A program made the position numbers and the translations under genes. Shown piece after piece: positions 28,450 through 37,740 of a stretch of DNA of 64,000 nucleotides (positions are counted from its first letter, which is position 1; each line of letters starts with the position of its first letter). The DNA is from Bacteroides sp. (GTDB taxonomy: Bacteria > Bacteroidota > Bacteroidia > Bacteroidales > Bacteroidaceae), in assembly GCA_021201335.1 (NCBI GenBank), contig JAJQFD010000048.1, positions 1 through 64,000 of the forward strand. The letters are read 5' to 3'. The notes under the pieces are model-generated. The model was not told where the DNA came from. It did no database searches and saw only the letters and a list, made by a program, of their open reading frames with translations.

Positions 28450-28815
28450 TTAAAGTACTTCAGGCGCAAGTGAGACTACTTTCATGTTAGTTGCACGAAG
28501 TTCTCTTGCTACAGGGCCGAAAATACGACTGCCTCTGATTTCACCTGCATTGTTTAAAAGAACACAAGCGTTATCATCAAAACGTATATAAGAGCCATCC
28601 GGACGACGGATTTCTTTCTTAGTACGCACGATCAAAGCCTTTGACACTACACCTTTTTTCACATCACTTGAAGGGATGACGCTCTTTACTGAAACAACAA
28701 TAACATCCCCTACGGAAGCATAACGACGACCCGTACCACCTAAAACACGGATACAGAGTGCTTCTTTTGCTCCACTATTATCACATACTGTGAGTCTGGA
28801 TTCTACTTGTATCAT
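28450..28815 (-). CDS. rplN: 50S ribosomal protein L14
   Basis: 121 residues, five-stranded barrel at the subunit interface. MIQVESRLTVCDNSGAKEALCIRVLGG and the GSRIFGPVARELR signature are clear. Placed between rpsQ (2 bp gap) and rplX. Confidence 0.99.
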   Translation of the reverse strand: MIQVESRLTVCDNSGAKEALCIRVLGGTGRRYASVGDVIVVSVKSVIPSSDVKKGVVSKALIVRTKKEIRRPDGSYIRFDDNACVLLNNAGEIRGSRIFGPVARELRATNMKVVSLAPEVL

Positions 28816-28817
28816 GA

Positions 28818-29075
28818 TTACTTAGCTCTTTCAATTATTTCCACTAATCTCCATCTCTTGGTTTTGCTCAAAGGACGAGTTTCCATAATGCGTACAGTAT
28901 CACCTATGTTGCATTCATTTTTTTCATCGTGAGCGTGGTATTTCTTCGTTTTACTAACGAACTTACCATACATGGGGTGTTTTTCTTTGAACTTAGATGC
29001 AACTGTAATGGTCTTTTCCATTTTGTTGCTCAGAACAACCCCTGTTCTTTCTTTTCTTAAATTTCTTGCTTCCAT
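28818..29075 (-). CDS. rpsQ: 30S ribosomal protein S17
   Basis: 85 residues from ATG 29075 (MEARNLRKERTGVVLSNKMEKTITVASKF), an OB-fold 16S binder with the KTKKYHAHDE motif. Another in-frame ATG at 29087 overlaps the rpmC stop as ATGA and would add MIGL; the overlap would fit coupled translation, so the start is uncertain by four codons. Confidence 0.97.
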   Translation of the reverse strand: MEARNLRKERTGVVLSNKMEKTITVASKFKEKHPMYGKFVSKTKKYHAHDEKNECNIGDTVRIMETRPLSKTKRWRLVEIIERAK

Positions 29076-29083
29076 CAAGCCAA

Positions 29084-29281
29084 TCATTTATTGTTAAGTT
29101 CTCTTTGGCGTAATTCAGTTTTCATACGCGCAATAGTCCTGCGTAACTGTTTAATCTTCGCAGGATTTTCCAAAGGAGAGATAGAATGATTTAAAACCAA
29201 CTGGTTATAATTAACCTCTTCTGCTTCAATTCTTTCTACTAAATCGTTAGTAGCAATTTCTCTTATTTCTGCAATTTTCAT
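29084..29281 (-). CDS. rpmC: 50S ribosomal protein L29
   Basis: 65 residues, two-helix protein at the tunnel exit (MKIAEIREIATNDLVERIEAEEVNYNQLVLNH ... RTIARMKTELRQREL). It lies between rplP and rpsQ as in nearly all bacteria. Confidence 0.98.
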   Translation of the reverse strand: MKIAEIREIATNDLVERIEAEEVNYNQLVLNHSISPLENPAKIKQLRRTIARMKTELRQRELNNK

Positions 29282-29286
29282 AAACG

Positions 29287-29721
29287 TTACGCATTTTGAT
29301 TTTGAATATCATAATCGCGACGAACGATAAACTTAGTTGTTACAGGCAACTTCTGTGCCGCTAAGCGTAACGCTTCTTTAGCAATTTCGTATGATACTCC
29401 TTCAACTTCAATAATAATTCTTCCGGGCGTAATTGGTGCCACAAATCCTTCAGGTGAACCTTTACCCTTACCCATACGTACCTCTGCAGGTTTCTTTGTA
29501 ATAGGCTTATCGGGGAAAATGCGGATCCAGATTTGTCCTTGACGTTGCATATATCTTGTTACAGCAATACGAGCTGCTTCAATTTGTCTACCGGTAATCC
29601 ATTTGCTCTGCAAGGATTTAATACCAAAAGAACCAAAAGCAAGCTGGTTGCCTCTTTGGGCATTGCCTTTCATGCGCCCCTTTTGTTGTCTTCTGAATTT
29701 TGTCTTTTTCGGTTGTAACAT
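29287..29721 (-). CDS. rplP: 50S ribosomal protein L16
   Basis: 144 residues; helps position tRNA in the A-site. MLQPKKTKFRRQQKGRMKGNAQRGNQLAFGSFGIKSL start and the MGKGKGSPEGFVAPITPGRIIIEVEGV region are characteristic. Confidence 0.99.
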   Translation of the reverse strand: MLQPKKTKFRRQQKGRMKGNAQRGNQLAFGSFGIKSLQSKWITGRQIEAARIAVTRYMQRQGQIWIRIFPDKPITKKPAEVRMGKGKGSPEGFVAPITPGRIIIEVEGVSYEIAKEALRLAAQKLPVTTKFIVRRDYDIQNQNA

Positions 29722-29743
29722 GATTCCTAAAATTCAAATTCGA

Positions 29744-30478
29744 TTAACGATTATTTTTCTTTCTTTTGAAGTTCTTTCCGCCGCCGTTTCCACTGTTATT
29801 GTTTCCACGACCGCTATCCTTGCTCTGAGTAAAGTTAGGGGCTAATTCTCTTTTACCGAATACTTCACCTCTGCAAATCCATACTTTGATACCCAGAAGA
29901 CCTACTTTTGTCAATGCTTCAGCATGACAGTAGTCGATGTCTGCTCTAAAAGTATGCAGCGGAGTTCTACCTTCTTTGTACATTTCAGAACGAGCCATTT
30001 CAGCTCCATTCAAACGTCCTGAAATTTGAATTTTGATACCTTCTGCGCCCATACGCATAGTGTTTGCGATAGCCATTTTGATAGCACGACGATAGGCAAT
30101 TTTTCCTTCTACCTGGCGGGCAATGTTGTTGGCAACGATTACAGCATCCAGTTCCGGTCTCTTAACTTCAAAAATGTTGATTTGAATATCTTTATCGGTA
30201 ATCTTTTTCAGTTCTTCTTTCAGTTTGTCAACTTCCTGTCCTCCTTTACCGATAATGATTCCCGGGCGAGCAGTGCAAACAGTAATAGTGACAAGCTTCA
30301 AGGTACGTTCGATTACGATTCTTGATACACTGACTTTAGCCAAACGTGCATTCAGGTATTTGCGAATCTTGCTGTCTTCCAGCAAAGCATCACCGTAATC
30401 ATTTCCACCATACCAATTAGAATCCCAACCTCTGATGATTCCTAAACGGTTACTTATTGGATTTACTTTTTGTCCCAT
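29744..30478 (-). CDS. rpsC: 30S ribosomal protein S3
   Basis: 244 residues. N-terminal region and KH domain with the GIIIGKGGQEVDKLKEEL GxxG loop (about 74-91), then the S3 C domain. A Lys/Asn/Gly-rich tail (SGRGNNNSGNGGGKNFKRKKNNR) extends the usual C-terminus. It shapes the mRNA entry channel. Confidence 0.99.
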   Translation of the reverse strand: MGQKVNPISNRLGIIRGWDSNWYGGNDYGDALLEDSKIRKYLNARLAKVSVSRIVIERTLKLVTITVCTARPGIIIGKGGQEVDKLKEELKKITDKDIQINIFEVKRPELDAVIVANNIARQVEGKIAYRRAIKMAIANTMRMGAEGIKIQISGRLNGAEMARSEMYKEGRTPLHTFRADIDYCHAEALTKVGLLGIKVWICRGEVFGKRELAPNFTQSKDSGRGNNNSGNGGGKNFKRKKNNR

Positions 30479-30480
30479 GC

Positions 30481-30891
30481 TTAATCTAATTCTTCATTAT
30501 TACTTTTTGAACCAACAAACAGCGTTACGTGGTTGGAACGTTTGCGAATTCTATATCCTCTCCCCTGTGGAGCCGGTCTCATTCTTTTTAGTGTAGCTCC
30601 GCCATCAACAAAAATCTGAGTCACAAACAATTCACCACTTTCTGCTTTGCGTTCGTTTTTCTGCTCCCAGTTAGCTATTGCAGAACGCAATAACTTCTCA
30701 ACTCTAGCAGAAGCTTCTTTCGAAGAAAACTTCAAAACACCAAGTGCTCTGTTCACTTCCATTCCGCGGATCATGTCAGCCACGAGACGCATCTTACGGG
30801 GGGAAGTTGGAACATTTTGCAATTTTGCAAAATACATGGTCTTAAGGGCTTCTTTTCTTTTTTCAGCCGATATTTTTTTTCTTGCTCCCAT
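30481..30891 (-). CDS. rplV: 50S ribosomal protein L22
   Basis: 136 residues. The globular part binds 23S rRNA near the tunnel exit, and the beta-hairpin (GGATLKRMRPAPQGRGYRIRKRSNHVTL) reaches the tunnel constriction. The hairpin shows no deletion or change suggesting macrolide resistance. Confidence 0.99.
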   Translation of the reverse strand: MGARKKISAEKRKEALKTMYFAKLQNVPTSPRKMRLVADMIRGMEVNRALGVLKFSSKEASARVEKLLRSAIANWEQKNERKAESGELFVTQIFVDGGATLKRMRPAPQGRGYRIRKRSNHVTLFVGSKSNNEELD

Positions 30892-30926
30892 TATTATTTT
30901 TACTTTATTATTTCAGATGAATTCCT

Positions 30927-31196
30927 TTATCTTTTCTTGTTACCGGCATGTCCTCTGAAAGTACGGGTTGGAGCAAATTCGCCCAACTTGTGCCCTACCA
31001 TATTCTCGGTAACATAAACAGGAATAAATTTATTTCCATTGTGAACTGCAACAGTATGCCCTACAAAATCAGGCGAAATCATTGAAGCTCTGGCCCAAGT
31101 CTTAACCACAGATTTCTTGCCAGACTCATTCATGGAAAGAATCTTCTTCTCAAGCTTAACGTTAATATATGGACCTTTTTTTAATGAACGACTCAT
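30927..31196 (-). CDS. rpsS: 30S ribosomal protein S19
   Basis: 89 residues, head of the 30S, partner of S13. MSRSLKKGPYINVKLEKKI start and the core VGHTVAVHNGNKFIPVYVTENMVGHKLGEFAPTRTFRGH are conserved. Confidence 0.99.
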   Translation of the reverse strand: MSRSLKKGPYINVKLEKKILSMNESGKKSVVKTWARASMISPDFVGHTVAVHNGNKFIPVYVTENMVGHKLGEFAPTRTFRGHAGNKKR

Positions 31197-31216
31197 AGTT
31201 TACTCAATTAATCAGA

Positions 31217-32041
31217 TTACTTTTTTCTTCTCTCAATAATGTACTTAGATGATTGTTTCTTCGGAGCTCTGGTCTTAAGTCCCTTAGCATACAATCCTTT
31301 ACGAGATCTTGGATGTCCTCCGGAAGCACGTCCTTCACCACCACCCATTGGGTGATCTACCGGGTTCATTACAACACCACGGTTTCTTGGGCGACGACCA
31401 AACCAACGAGTACGCCCTGCTTTACCAGAGCTTTCCAATCCATGATCCGAATTACCTACACTACCGATCGTAGCTTTACAAGTACTAAGTATCTGTCTTA
31501 CTTCTCCAGAAGGCAATTTGATAACGCAATATCTGCCTTCTCTGGAAGTTAACTGAGCGAAATTTCCGGCTGATCTCACCAAAGCAGCGCCTTGGCCCGG
31601 GCGTAATTCAATATTATGAATTACAGTACCCACCGGAATATTTTGTAGCGGAAGCGCATTACCAATCTCTGGCGCAGCTTCTGATCCTGACATGAGAGTC
31701 GTACCTACTTGCAATCCATTGGGAGCAATAATGTATCTTTTTTCTCCATCCGCATAAAACAACAAAGCAATACGAGCCGAACGGTTCGGGTCGTACTCAA
31801 TTGTTTTAACTACTGCAGGAACATTGTCCTTATTTCTCTTGAAGTCGATAATACGAATCATCTTTCTGTGGCCACCACCCAGGTAGCGCATGGTCATTTT
31901 ACCTTCGTTGTTACGACCACCAGATGTTTTCTTACCATATACAAGAGATTTCTCTGGTACCCGTGCAGTAATATCATCCGAAGTACCAATAATCTTATGT
32001 CTTTGCCCCGGTGTTGTGGGCTTAAATTTACGTACTGCCAT
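31217..32041 (-). CDS. rplB: 50S ribosomal protein L2
   Basis: 274 residues, one of the oldest ribosomal proteins, needed for subunit joining and peptidyl transfer. The conserved C-terminal PVDHPMGGGEGRASGGHPRSRKG holds the functionally key His (E. coli His229 equivalent in DHPMGGGE). Confidence 0.99.
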   Translation of the reverse strand: MAVRKFKPTTPGQRHKIIGTSDDITARVPEKSLVYGKKTSGGRNNEGKMTMRYLGGGHRKMIRIIDFKRNKDNVPAVVKTIEYDPNRSARIALLFYADGEKRYIIAPNGLQVGTTLMSGSEAAPEIGNALPLQNIPVGTVIHNIELRPGQGAALVRSAGNFAQLTSREGRYCVIKLPSGEVRQILSTCKATIGSVGNSDHGLESSGKAGRTRWFGRRPRNRGVVMNPVDHPMGGGEGRASGGHPRSRKGLYAKGLKTRAPKKQSSKYIIERRKK

Positions 32042-32046
32042 TTTCT

Positions 32047-32337
32047 TTAAATATTGCTATAAAAATCGATAGTATCTCCTTCTTTCAATGTTACTATTGC
32101 TTTTTTATAAGCATTTGTTCTACCATTGATAATACCTGCTCTGGTATAACGGGTTTTATTTTTGCCGGAATATCTTGCAGTGTTTACACTTACTACCGTA
32201 ACATTATATAAGGCTTCGATCTCTCTTTTAATTTCGAGTTTGTTAGCATCAGGACGCACGATAAAACCGAAACGATTCAGTTTATCTGTAATTGCGCTCA
32301 TTTTTTCTGTAACTAACGGTTTAATAATAATTCCCAT
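32047..32337 (-). CDS. rplW: 50S ribosomal protein L23
   Basis: 96 residues, at the tunnel exit where SRP and trigger factor dock. MGIIIKPLVTEKMSAITDKLNRFGF and the end VTLKEGDTIDFYSNI are typical. Gaps of 3 and 5 bp to its neighbours. Confidence 0.98.
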   Translation of the reverse strand: MGIIIKPLVTEKMSAITDKLNRFGFIVRPDANKLEIKREIEALYNVTVVSVNTARYSGKNKTRYTRAGIINGRTNAYKKAIVTLKEGDTIDFYSNI

Positions 32338-32340
32338 TAT

Positions 32341-32979
32341 TTAAGCCTCCTTTTTACTTAACAAATTGTCGATTTCTGAAAGAGCACTTTCAGTAAGCAT
32401 GACAACCCCAGCATTCAATACGTTGTAAGTATTTAATCCTGAGATAGTTTGCACGTTTGCTCTTTCCACATTACGGGCCGACAAATATACGTTTTTATTT
32501 GTTTCCGATAAAATTACAAGTAGCTTTTTATCAGATACTTTAAGATTTTTTGCCATGGAAATAAAGCCTTTGGCACTGGGAGTTTCAAAACTGAAATCTT
32601 CCACCACTAAAATAGCGTTATCTTTGGCTTTGTATGCTAAAGCTGACTTTCTAGCTAATGTCTTTACTTTTTTATTCAATTTGAAAGAGTAATCTCTTGG
32701 TTTAGGGCCAAAAACACGACCTCCGCCAACAAGTACCGGAGATTTAATATCACCACGACGTGCACCACCTCCACCTTTCTGGCGACCAAGTTTACGTGTT
32801 GAACCTGCGATCTCGCTTCTTTCTTTTGCCTTGTGTGTTCCTTGGCGTTGGTTAGCCATGAACTGCTTAACAGCCAAGTAGATAGCGTGGTCGTTTGGTT
32901 CAATTCCGAAGATAGACTCATTTAACGTAATCTTTCTTCCAGTGTCTTCACCTTTAATGTTATATACGTTAACTTCCAT
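32341..32979 (-). CDS. rplD: 50S ribosomal protein L4
   Basis: 212 residues. The extended loop reaching the tunnel is GSTRKLGRQKGGGGARRGDIKSPVLVGGGRVFGPKPRDY. Its start overlaps the rplC stop by 1 bp. The E. coli protein also represses its own operon; no leader structure was checked here. Confidence 0.99.
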   Translation of the reverse strand: MEVNVYNIKGEDTGRKITLNESIFGIEPNDHAIYLAVKQFMANQRQGTHKAKERSEIAGSTRKLGRQKGGGGARRGDIKSPVLVGGGRVFGPKPRDYSFKLNKKVKTLARKSALAYKAKDNAILVVEDFSFETPSAKGFISMAKNLKVSDKKLLVILSETNKNVYLSARNVERANVQTISGLNTYNVLNAGVVMLTESALSEIDNLLSKKEA

Positions 32980-33596
32980 TATTTCTCAATTAAAACGATT
33001 GAACCTTTGCAACCTGGTACAGAACCTTTGATCAGAAGAAGGTTATGTTCAGCAATTACTTTTAAAACTCGCAAGTTTTGAATGGTAACTCTGTCACCAC
33101 CCATTTGTCCACCCATACGCATTCCTTTGAATACTTTTGCGGGGTAAGAACAAGCACCGATAGAACCTGGTTTGCGGGCACGGTTATGCTGTCCGTGAGT
33201 AGCCTGACCTACACCACCAAAACCGTGTCTTTTAACTACACCCTGGAAGCCTTTACCTTTAGAAGTACCAACCACGTCAACAAAGTCAACGTCATTAAAT
33301 AATTCTACAGTAAGGGTATCACCCAGATTTAATTCTCCCTCAAATTCTTTGAACTCGGCCAAGTGTCTCTTGGGTGTTACTCCTGCTCTTTTAAAGTGTC
33401 CCATCAAAGGTTTAGTTGTGTGCTTTTCCTTTTTGTCCTGGAAACCTAATTGAACAGCTTCATAACCATCATTTTCAGTGGTTTTAACTTGAGTAACAAC
33501 ACAAGGACCTACTTCGATAACAGTGCATGGTACATTTTTACCATCGGCACTGAATACGGATGTCATTCCGATTTTCTTTCCTAATAATCCTGGCAT
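32979..33596 (-). CDS. rplC: 50S ribosomal protein L3
   Basis: 205 residues; binds near the peptidyl transferase centre. MPGLLGKKIGMTSVFSADGKNVPCTVIEVGPC start and the FKGMRMGGQMGGDRVTIQNL stretch are family hallmarks. Confidence 0.99.
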   Translation of the reverse strand: MPGLLGKKIGMTSVFSADGKNVPCTVIEVGPCVVTQVKTTENDGYEAVQLGFQDKKEKHTTKPLMGHFKRAGVTPKRHLAEFKEFEGELNLGDTLTVELFNDVDFVDVVGTSKGKGFQGVVKRHGFGGVGQATHGQHNRARKPGSIGACSYPAKVFKGMRMGGQMGGDRVTIQNLRVLKVIAEHNLLLIKGSVPGCKGSIVLIEK

Positions 33597-33614
33597 TTCA
33601 CTATAATTTAATTA

Positions 33615-33920
33615 TCAAACTTTGATTTCAACTTCAACACCGCTAGGCAATTCAAGCTTCATGAGAGCATCTACAGTTTTAGCTGTTGAGCTGTAGATAT
33701 CAATCAGTCTTTTGTATGAACTCAATTCGAACTGTTCTCTTGATTTCTTGTTAACGAAAGTAGAACGGTTTACTGTGAAAATACGTTTGTGAGTTGGAAG
33801 TGGAATAGGACCACTAACAATTGCACCTGTAGCTTTTACGGTTTTTACGATTTTCTCGGCTGATTTGTCTACGAGATTGTGATCGTAAGATTTCAGTTTA
33901 ATTCTAATTTTCTGACTCAT
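33615..33920 (-). CDS. rpsJ: 30S ribosomal protein S10
   Basis: 101 residues from ATG 33920 (MSQKIRIKLKSYDHNLVDKSAEKIV), the conserved start; a longer reading to 33974 adds a non-conserved leader. S10 also acts as NusE in antitermination with NusB. The gene follows fusA directly, without the tuf gene often found between them. Confidence 0.98.
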   Translation of the reverse strand: MSQKIRIKLKSYDHNLVDKSAEKIVKTVKATGAIVSGPIPLPTHKRIFTVNRSTFVNKKSREQFELSSYKRLIDIYSSTAKTVDALMKLELPSGVEVEIKV

Positions 33921-34003
33921 TGTCTTGTTTAAGATTAATGTATTATAAAATGAAAGCGGCAGGTTAAGAGTCATTCGCTAACCTGCTACTTTACTAATTA
34001 TTT

Positions 34004-36121
34004 TTATATAAGATCGGTACGACCTTTCACTTCTTCAAGCACTGCTTTCGCTATTGACTGAGAAACTTGTGCATGATGTGAGTAAGTCATTGAAGAGGTA
34101 GCACGACCTGAAGTAATGGTACGTAATGCTGTTACATAACCAAACATTTCGGACAGCGGCACCATTGCTTTCACAATTCTGGCTCCAGAACGGCTTGATT
34201 CCATTCCTTCTACCTGTCCGCGACGTTTGTTCAAGTCACCGATTACATCTCCCATGTTTTCTTCCGGAGTTACTACTTCGAGTTTCATGATCGGTTCCAG
34301 CAATACAGGACCTGCTTTAGCACAAGCGTTCTTGTATGCCTGAATGGCACAGATTTCGAATGATAACTGGTCAGAGTCAACTGGGTGAAATGATCCGTCA
34401 AGCAATGTTACTTTCAAAGAATCAACCGGGAATGCTGCCAATACACCATTCTTCATGGCATTTGTGAAGCCTTTCTGTACAGATGGGATAAATTCTTTAG
34501 GAATGTTACCACCTTTTACTTCATCAACGAACTGCAAACCGCCTTGCGTAAAGTCTTCATCTACCGGCCCCACGTTAACAATGATATCGGCAAACTTACC
34601 ACGACCACCCGACTGTTTCTTGTATACTTCGCGTAAGTTAACAGTTTTAGTAATAGCTTCTTTGTAGTTAACCTGAGGACGTCCCTGGTTACATTCTACT
34701 TTGAATTCACGTCTCAAACGGTCGATAATGATATCCAGGTGAAGTTCACCCATTCCGGAAATAATTGTCTGACCTGTCTGCTCGTCTGTTCTAACAGTAA
34801 ATGTTGGGTCTTCTTCTGCTAACTTAGCCAAACCGTTAGACAGTTTGTCCATGTCTTTTTGAGTTTTAGGCTCAACAGCAATACCAATTACAGTTTCCGG
34901 GAAGTCGATAGATTCAAGGATAATCGGAGCTGATTCGTCACAAAGGGTATCACCTGTACGGATATCTTTGAAACCTACACCTGCACCAATATCACCTGCA
35001 CCAATTACTTCAACTGGATTCTGCTTGTTAGAATGCATCTGGAACAAACGAGAAACACGTTCTTTCTTCTCTGAACGAGAGTTATAAATATAAGAACCAG
35101 CTTCGATTTTCCCTGAATATACACGGAAGAATGTCAGACGACCCACATAAGGGTCGGTTGCAATCTTGAATGCCAAAGCTGAAGTCTTTTCGTCTTCACT
35201 TGGTTTTCTTGATTCTTCTTCGCCAGAATCCGGGTTTGTACCTACTACACTTGGAGTATCCAGTGGTGAAGGTAAAAAAGCACATACGTAATCCAGCAAT
35301 GTTTGTACTCCTTTATTTTTGAAAGAAGATCCACAAAGCATCGGTACGATAGCCATTTGGTTAGTAGCATTGCGAAGTGCTCTCAACACTTCTTCTTCAG
35401 TAATAGTCGAAGGATCATCGAAATATTTCTCCATCAACGCATCATCGTATTCTGCTACTTTTTCGAGCATTTTATCTCTCCACTCTTCACATTCAGCCAG
35501 GAGTTCAGCAGGAATTTCTTCCACATCATAGTCTGCACCCATGGTTTCATCATGCCACAGAATAGCTTTCATCTTAATCAGGTCAACAACACCTTTGAAT
35601 TTTTCTTCTGAACCAATAGGTACAACGATCGGACAAGGATTTGCTCCCAATACGTCCTTCATCTGACGAACTACTTCAAAGAAATCGGCACCTGAACGGT
35701 CCATTTTGTTCACGTAACCAATACGTGGAACATTATATTTGTCAGCTTGTCTCCAAACTGTTTCTGACTGAGGTTCTACTCCACCTACTGCACAGTAAGT
35801 AGCAACAGCACCATCCAAAACACGCAATGAACGTTCTACCTCAGCGGTAAAGTCAACGTGTCCCGGAGTGTCAATCAGATTAATTTTATAGGTTTCGTTA
35901 TTATACTTCCAACGGGTAGTCGTAGCAGCAGATGTAATAGTGATACCACGTTCCTGCTCCTGAGCCATCCAGTCCATTGTTGCAGCACCATCATGAACTT
36001 CACCAATTTTGTGAGTTAATCCGGTGTAGAACAAAATACGTTCGGAAGTTGTTGTTTTCCCGGCATCAATGTGAGCCATGATACCGATATTACGAGTTAA
36101 ATGTAAATCTTGCTTTGCCAT
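34004..36121 (-). CDS. fusA: Elongation factor G
   Basis: 705 residues, GTPase that drives translocation and helps ribosome recycling. G1 motif AHIDAGKTT (about 16-24), switch region RGITITSAATT, G3 DTPGH, G4 NKMD, then domains II-V ending with the conserved GYVTALRTITSGRATSSM. It is the third gene of the str group; the operon runs on into rpsJ. Confidence 0.99.
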   Translation of the reverse strand: MAKQDLHLTRNIGIMAHIDAGKTTTSERILFYTGLTHKIGEVHDGAATMDWMAQEQERGITITSAATTTRWKYNNETYKINLIDTPGHVDFTAEVERSLRVLDGAVATYCAVGGVEPQSETVWRQADKYNVPRIGYVNKMDRSGADFFEVVRQMKDVLGANPCPIVVPIGSEEKFKGVVDLIKMKAILWHDETMGADYDVEEIPAELLAECEEWRDKMLEKVAEYDDALMEKYFDDPSTITEEEVLRALRNATNQMAIVPMLCGSSFKNKGVQTLLDYVCAFLPSPLDTPSVVGTNPDSGEEESRKPSEDEKTSALAFKIATDPYVGRLTFFRVYSGKIEAGSYIYNSRSEKKERVSRLFQMHSNKQNPVEVIGAGDIGAGVGFKDIRTGDTLCDESAPIILESIDFPETVIGIAVEPKTQKDMDKLSNGLAKLAEEDPTFTVRTDEQTGQTIISGMGELHLDIIIDRLRREFKVECNQGRPQVNYKEAITKTVNLREVYKKQSGGRGKFADIIVNVGPVDEDFTQGGLQFVDEVKGGNIPKEFIPSVQKGFTNAMKNGVLAAFPVDSLKVTLLDGSFHPVDSDQLSFEICAIQAYKNACAKAGPVLLEPIMKLEVVTPEENMGDVIGDLNKRRGQVEGMESSRSGARIVKAMVPLSEMFGYVTALRTITSGRATSSMTYSHHAQVSQSIAKAVLEEVKGRTDLI

Positions 36122-36168
36122 TTTTTAATTCCTTCGATATACTTTTTATTGATTTATGTTTTTCAGTA

Positions 36169-36645
36169 TTAGAATCTGAAATGTGCAAATGCTCTGTTGG
36201 CTTCAGCCATTCTATGCATATCTTCCTTACGTTTGTACGCACCACCTTGCTCATTGAATGCATCAATGATTTCGGCAGCAAGCTTATCAGCCATGGTTTT
36301 TCCACCTCTCTTGCGTGCGTACAGGATAAGATTCTTCATAGAAACTGATTCTTTGCGATCCGGACGGATTTCGGTAGGAACCTGGAATGTAGCACCACCA
36401 ACACGGCGTGACTTTACTTCCACCTGAGGAGTAACATTATCGAGGGCTTTTTTCCAAATCTCGAGAGCTGATTTTTCTTCGTTAGGAAGTTTATTTTTTA
36501 CTGTCTCTAAGGCTGCATAGAAGATTTCATAAGAAATATTCTTTTTGCCATCATACATCAAATGGTTTACGAATTTAGAAACCTTTTGATCATTAAAAAC
36601 GGGATCCGGAAGGATCACCCGCTTTTTGGGTTTAGCTTTTCTCAT
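36169..36645 (-). CDS. rpsG: 30S ribosomal protein S7
   Basis: 158 residues from ATG 36645 (MRKAKPKKRVILPDPVFNDQKVSKFVNHLMYDGKK); four extra upstream codons are less conserved. Primary binder of the 30S head, lining the E-site. The C-terminal EDMHRMAEANRAFAHFRF is typical. 123 bp separate the start from the rpsL stop. Confidence 0.98.
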   Translation of the reverse strand: MRKAKPKKRVILPDPVFNDQKVSKFVNHLMYDGKKNISYEIFYAALETVKNKLPNEEKSALEIWKKALDNVTPQVEVKSRRVGGATFQVPTEIRPDRKESVSMKNLILYARKRGGKTMADKLAAEIIDAFNEQGGAYKRKEDMHRMAEANRAFAHFRF

Positions 36646-36776
36646 TTGTTTGAACAATAATGTTTTGTTTTTGGCTGCGATTTCTTGTCTTCAACTCTCC
36701 CTCCGGAGAATTTACTCAACCTGTATATCTTAGTCCAACAAACTAAAACGAAAGTTATTACTTAATTTATCTCAAA

Positions 36777-37190
36777 TTATTTTTTCTTGCCTTTGGCTGC
36801 TGCTGCCGGGGCTTGTCCTGGTTTAGGACGCTTAGCGCCATACTTAGAACGTCTTTGAGTACGACCTGCAACACCTGCAGTATCCAGAGTACCACGAACA
36901 ATGTGATAACGAACACCTGGAAGATCTTTTACACGACCACCCCGCACCAATACGATGGAGTGTTCCTGTAAATTATGTCCTTCACCAGGAATGTAAGAGT
37001 TAACCTCTTTTTGATTAGTTAAACGCACACGAGCTACTTTACGCATAGCCGAGTTAGGTTTCTTCGGAGTTGTAGTATACACTCTTACGCAAACACCACG
37101 TCTCTGAGGGCATGAATCGAGTGCCGGAGACTTACTTTTCTCCGTCAACACGGTACGCCCTTTCCTTACTAACTGTTGAATTGTAGGCAT
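36777..37190 (-). CDS. rpsL: 30S ribosomal protein S12
   Basis: 137 residues, decoding-centre protein. The streptomycin-linked positions read wild type: Lys in TTPKKPNSAMRK and Lys in GGRVKDLPGVRYH. The C-terminal tail KRPKPGQAPAAAAKGKKK is longer than in E. coli. It is the first gene of the 33-gene cluster and has a good promoter 67 bp upstream. Confidence 0.99.
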   Translation of the reverse strand: MPTIQQLVRKGRTVLTEKSKSPALDSCPQRRGVCVRVYTTTPKKPNSAMRKVARVRLTNQKEVNSYIPGEGHNLQEHSIVLVRGGRVKDLPGVRYHIVRGTLDTAGVAGRTQRRSKYGAKRPKPGQAPAAAAKGKKK

Positions 37191-37256
37191 TTCAATTGTT
37201 TTTTAAATTTATATATTATGTTATATTACTTTTTCGCTTCGATACATTTTGGGGTG

Positions 37257-37286
37257 CAAAGTTACTAATAATATTTTAATAATCAA
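37257..37286 (-). promoter_or_regulatory. Promoter of the rpsL-rplQ cluster
   Basis: On the minus strand TTG (37286-37284), a 19-bp spacer and TAACTTTG (37264-37257), an exact match to TAnnTTTG at the expected spacing. It lies 67 bp before the rpsL start, in the gap after the DUF3467 stop. Confidence 0.7.
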
Positions 37287-37307
37287 TCAAATACCTCTTT
37301 TTTTCTT

Positions 37308-37616
37308 TTAGGCTTCGCCGGGTATATTGGCTACAGGTGGAAAATTATCCTCTTCACTAAGACGGATAGGGGCAAGCGTATGTTCGTATTTCGCAACATT
37401 ATCGGCAAGTGCCCGGAGTAGTCTTTTTGCATGTTCCGGAGCTAAAATAACCCTTGACTGAACACCTGCTTTCGGAACGCCTGGCATAACCCGGATAAAA
37501 TCGAGAATAAACTCGGAGCTTGAATGGGTTATTACAGCAAGGTTTGCATACGTTCCCTGTGCTATTTCTTCCTTTAATTCTATTTGCAATTGTCCATCTG
37601 AATTTTGCTTTTCCAT
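37308..37616 (-). CDS. DUF3467 family protein
   Basis: 102 residues, MEKQNSDGQLQIELKEEIAQGTYANLAVITHSSSEFILDFIRVMPGVPKAGVQSRVILAPEHAKRLLRAL. It matches the small DUF3467 family, conserved in Bacteroidetes at this place between rpoC and rpsL. The function is not known. The EF-like order of a beta-rich half and a C-terminal helix (residues ~60-80) is all that can be said. It lies beyond the rpoC terminator, so it probably has its own promoter. Confidence 0.85.
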   Translation of the reverse strand: MEKQNSDGQLQIELKEEIAQGTYANLAVITHSSSEFILDFIRVMPGVPKAGVQSRVILAPEHAKRLLRALADNVAKYEHTLAPIRLSEEDNFPPVANIPGEA

Positions 37617-37651
37617 ACCTTATTATATTATATAATGATTAAATCAGAACA

Positions 37652-37659
37652 CAAATGTA
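37652..37659 (-). promoter_or_regulatory. -7 promoter box before the DUF3467 gene
   Basis: On the minus strand TACATTTG, an exact TAnnTTTG match, 35 bp before the start at 37616. No -33 TTTG at standard spacing. Confidence 0.4.
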
Positions 37660-37740
37660 CCAAATAATCAAACAATCTTAATGGTAATCAATTGTTTATC
37701 TGTTACTTTTCTTTTTGGAGATGATTCCTTTCTTTGTTTC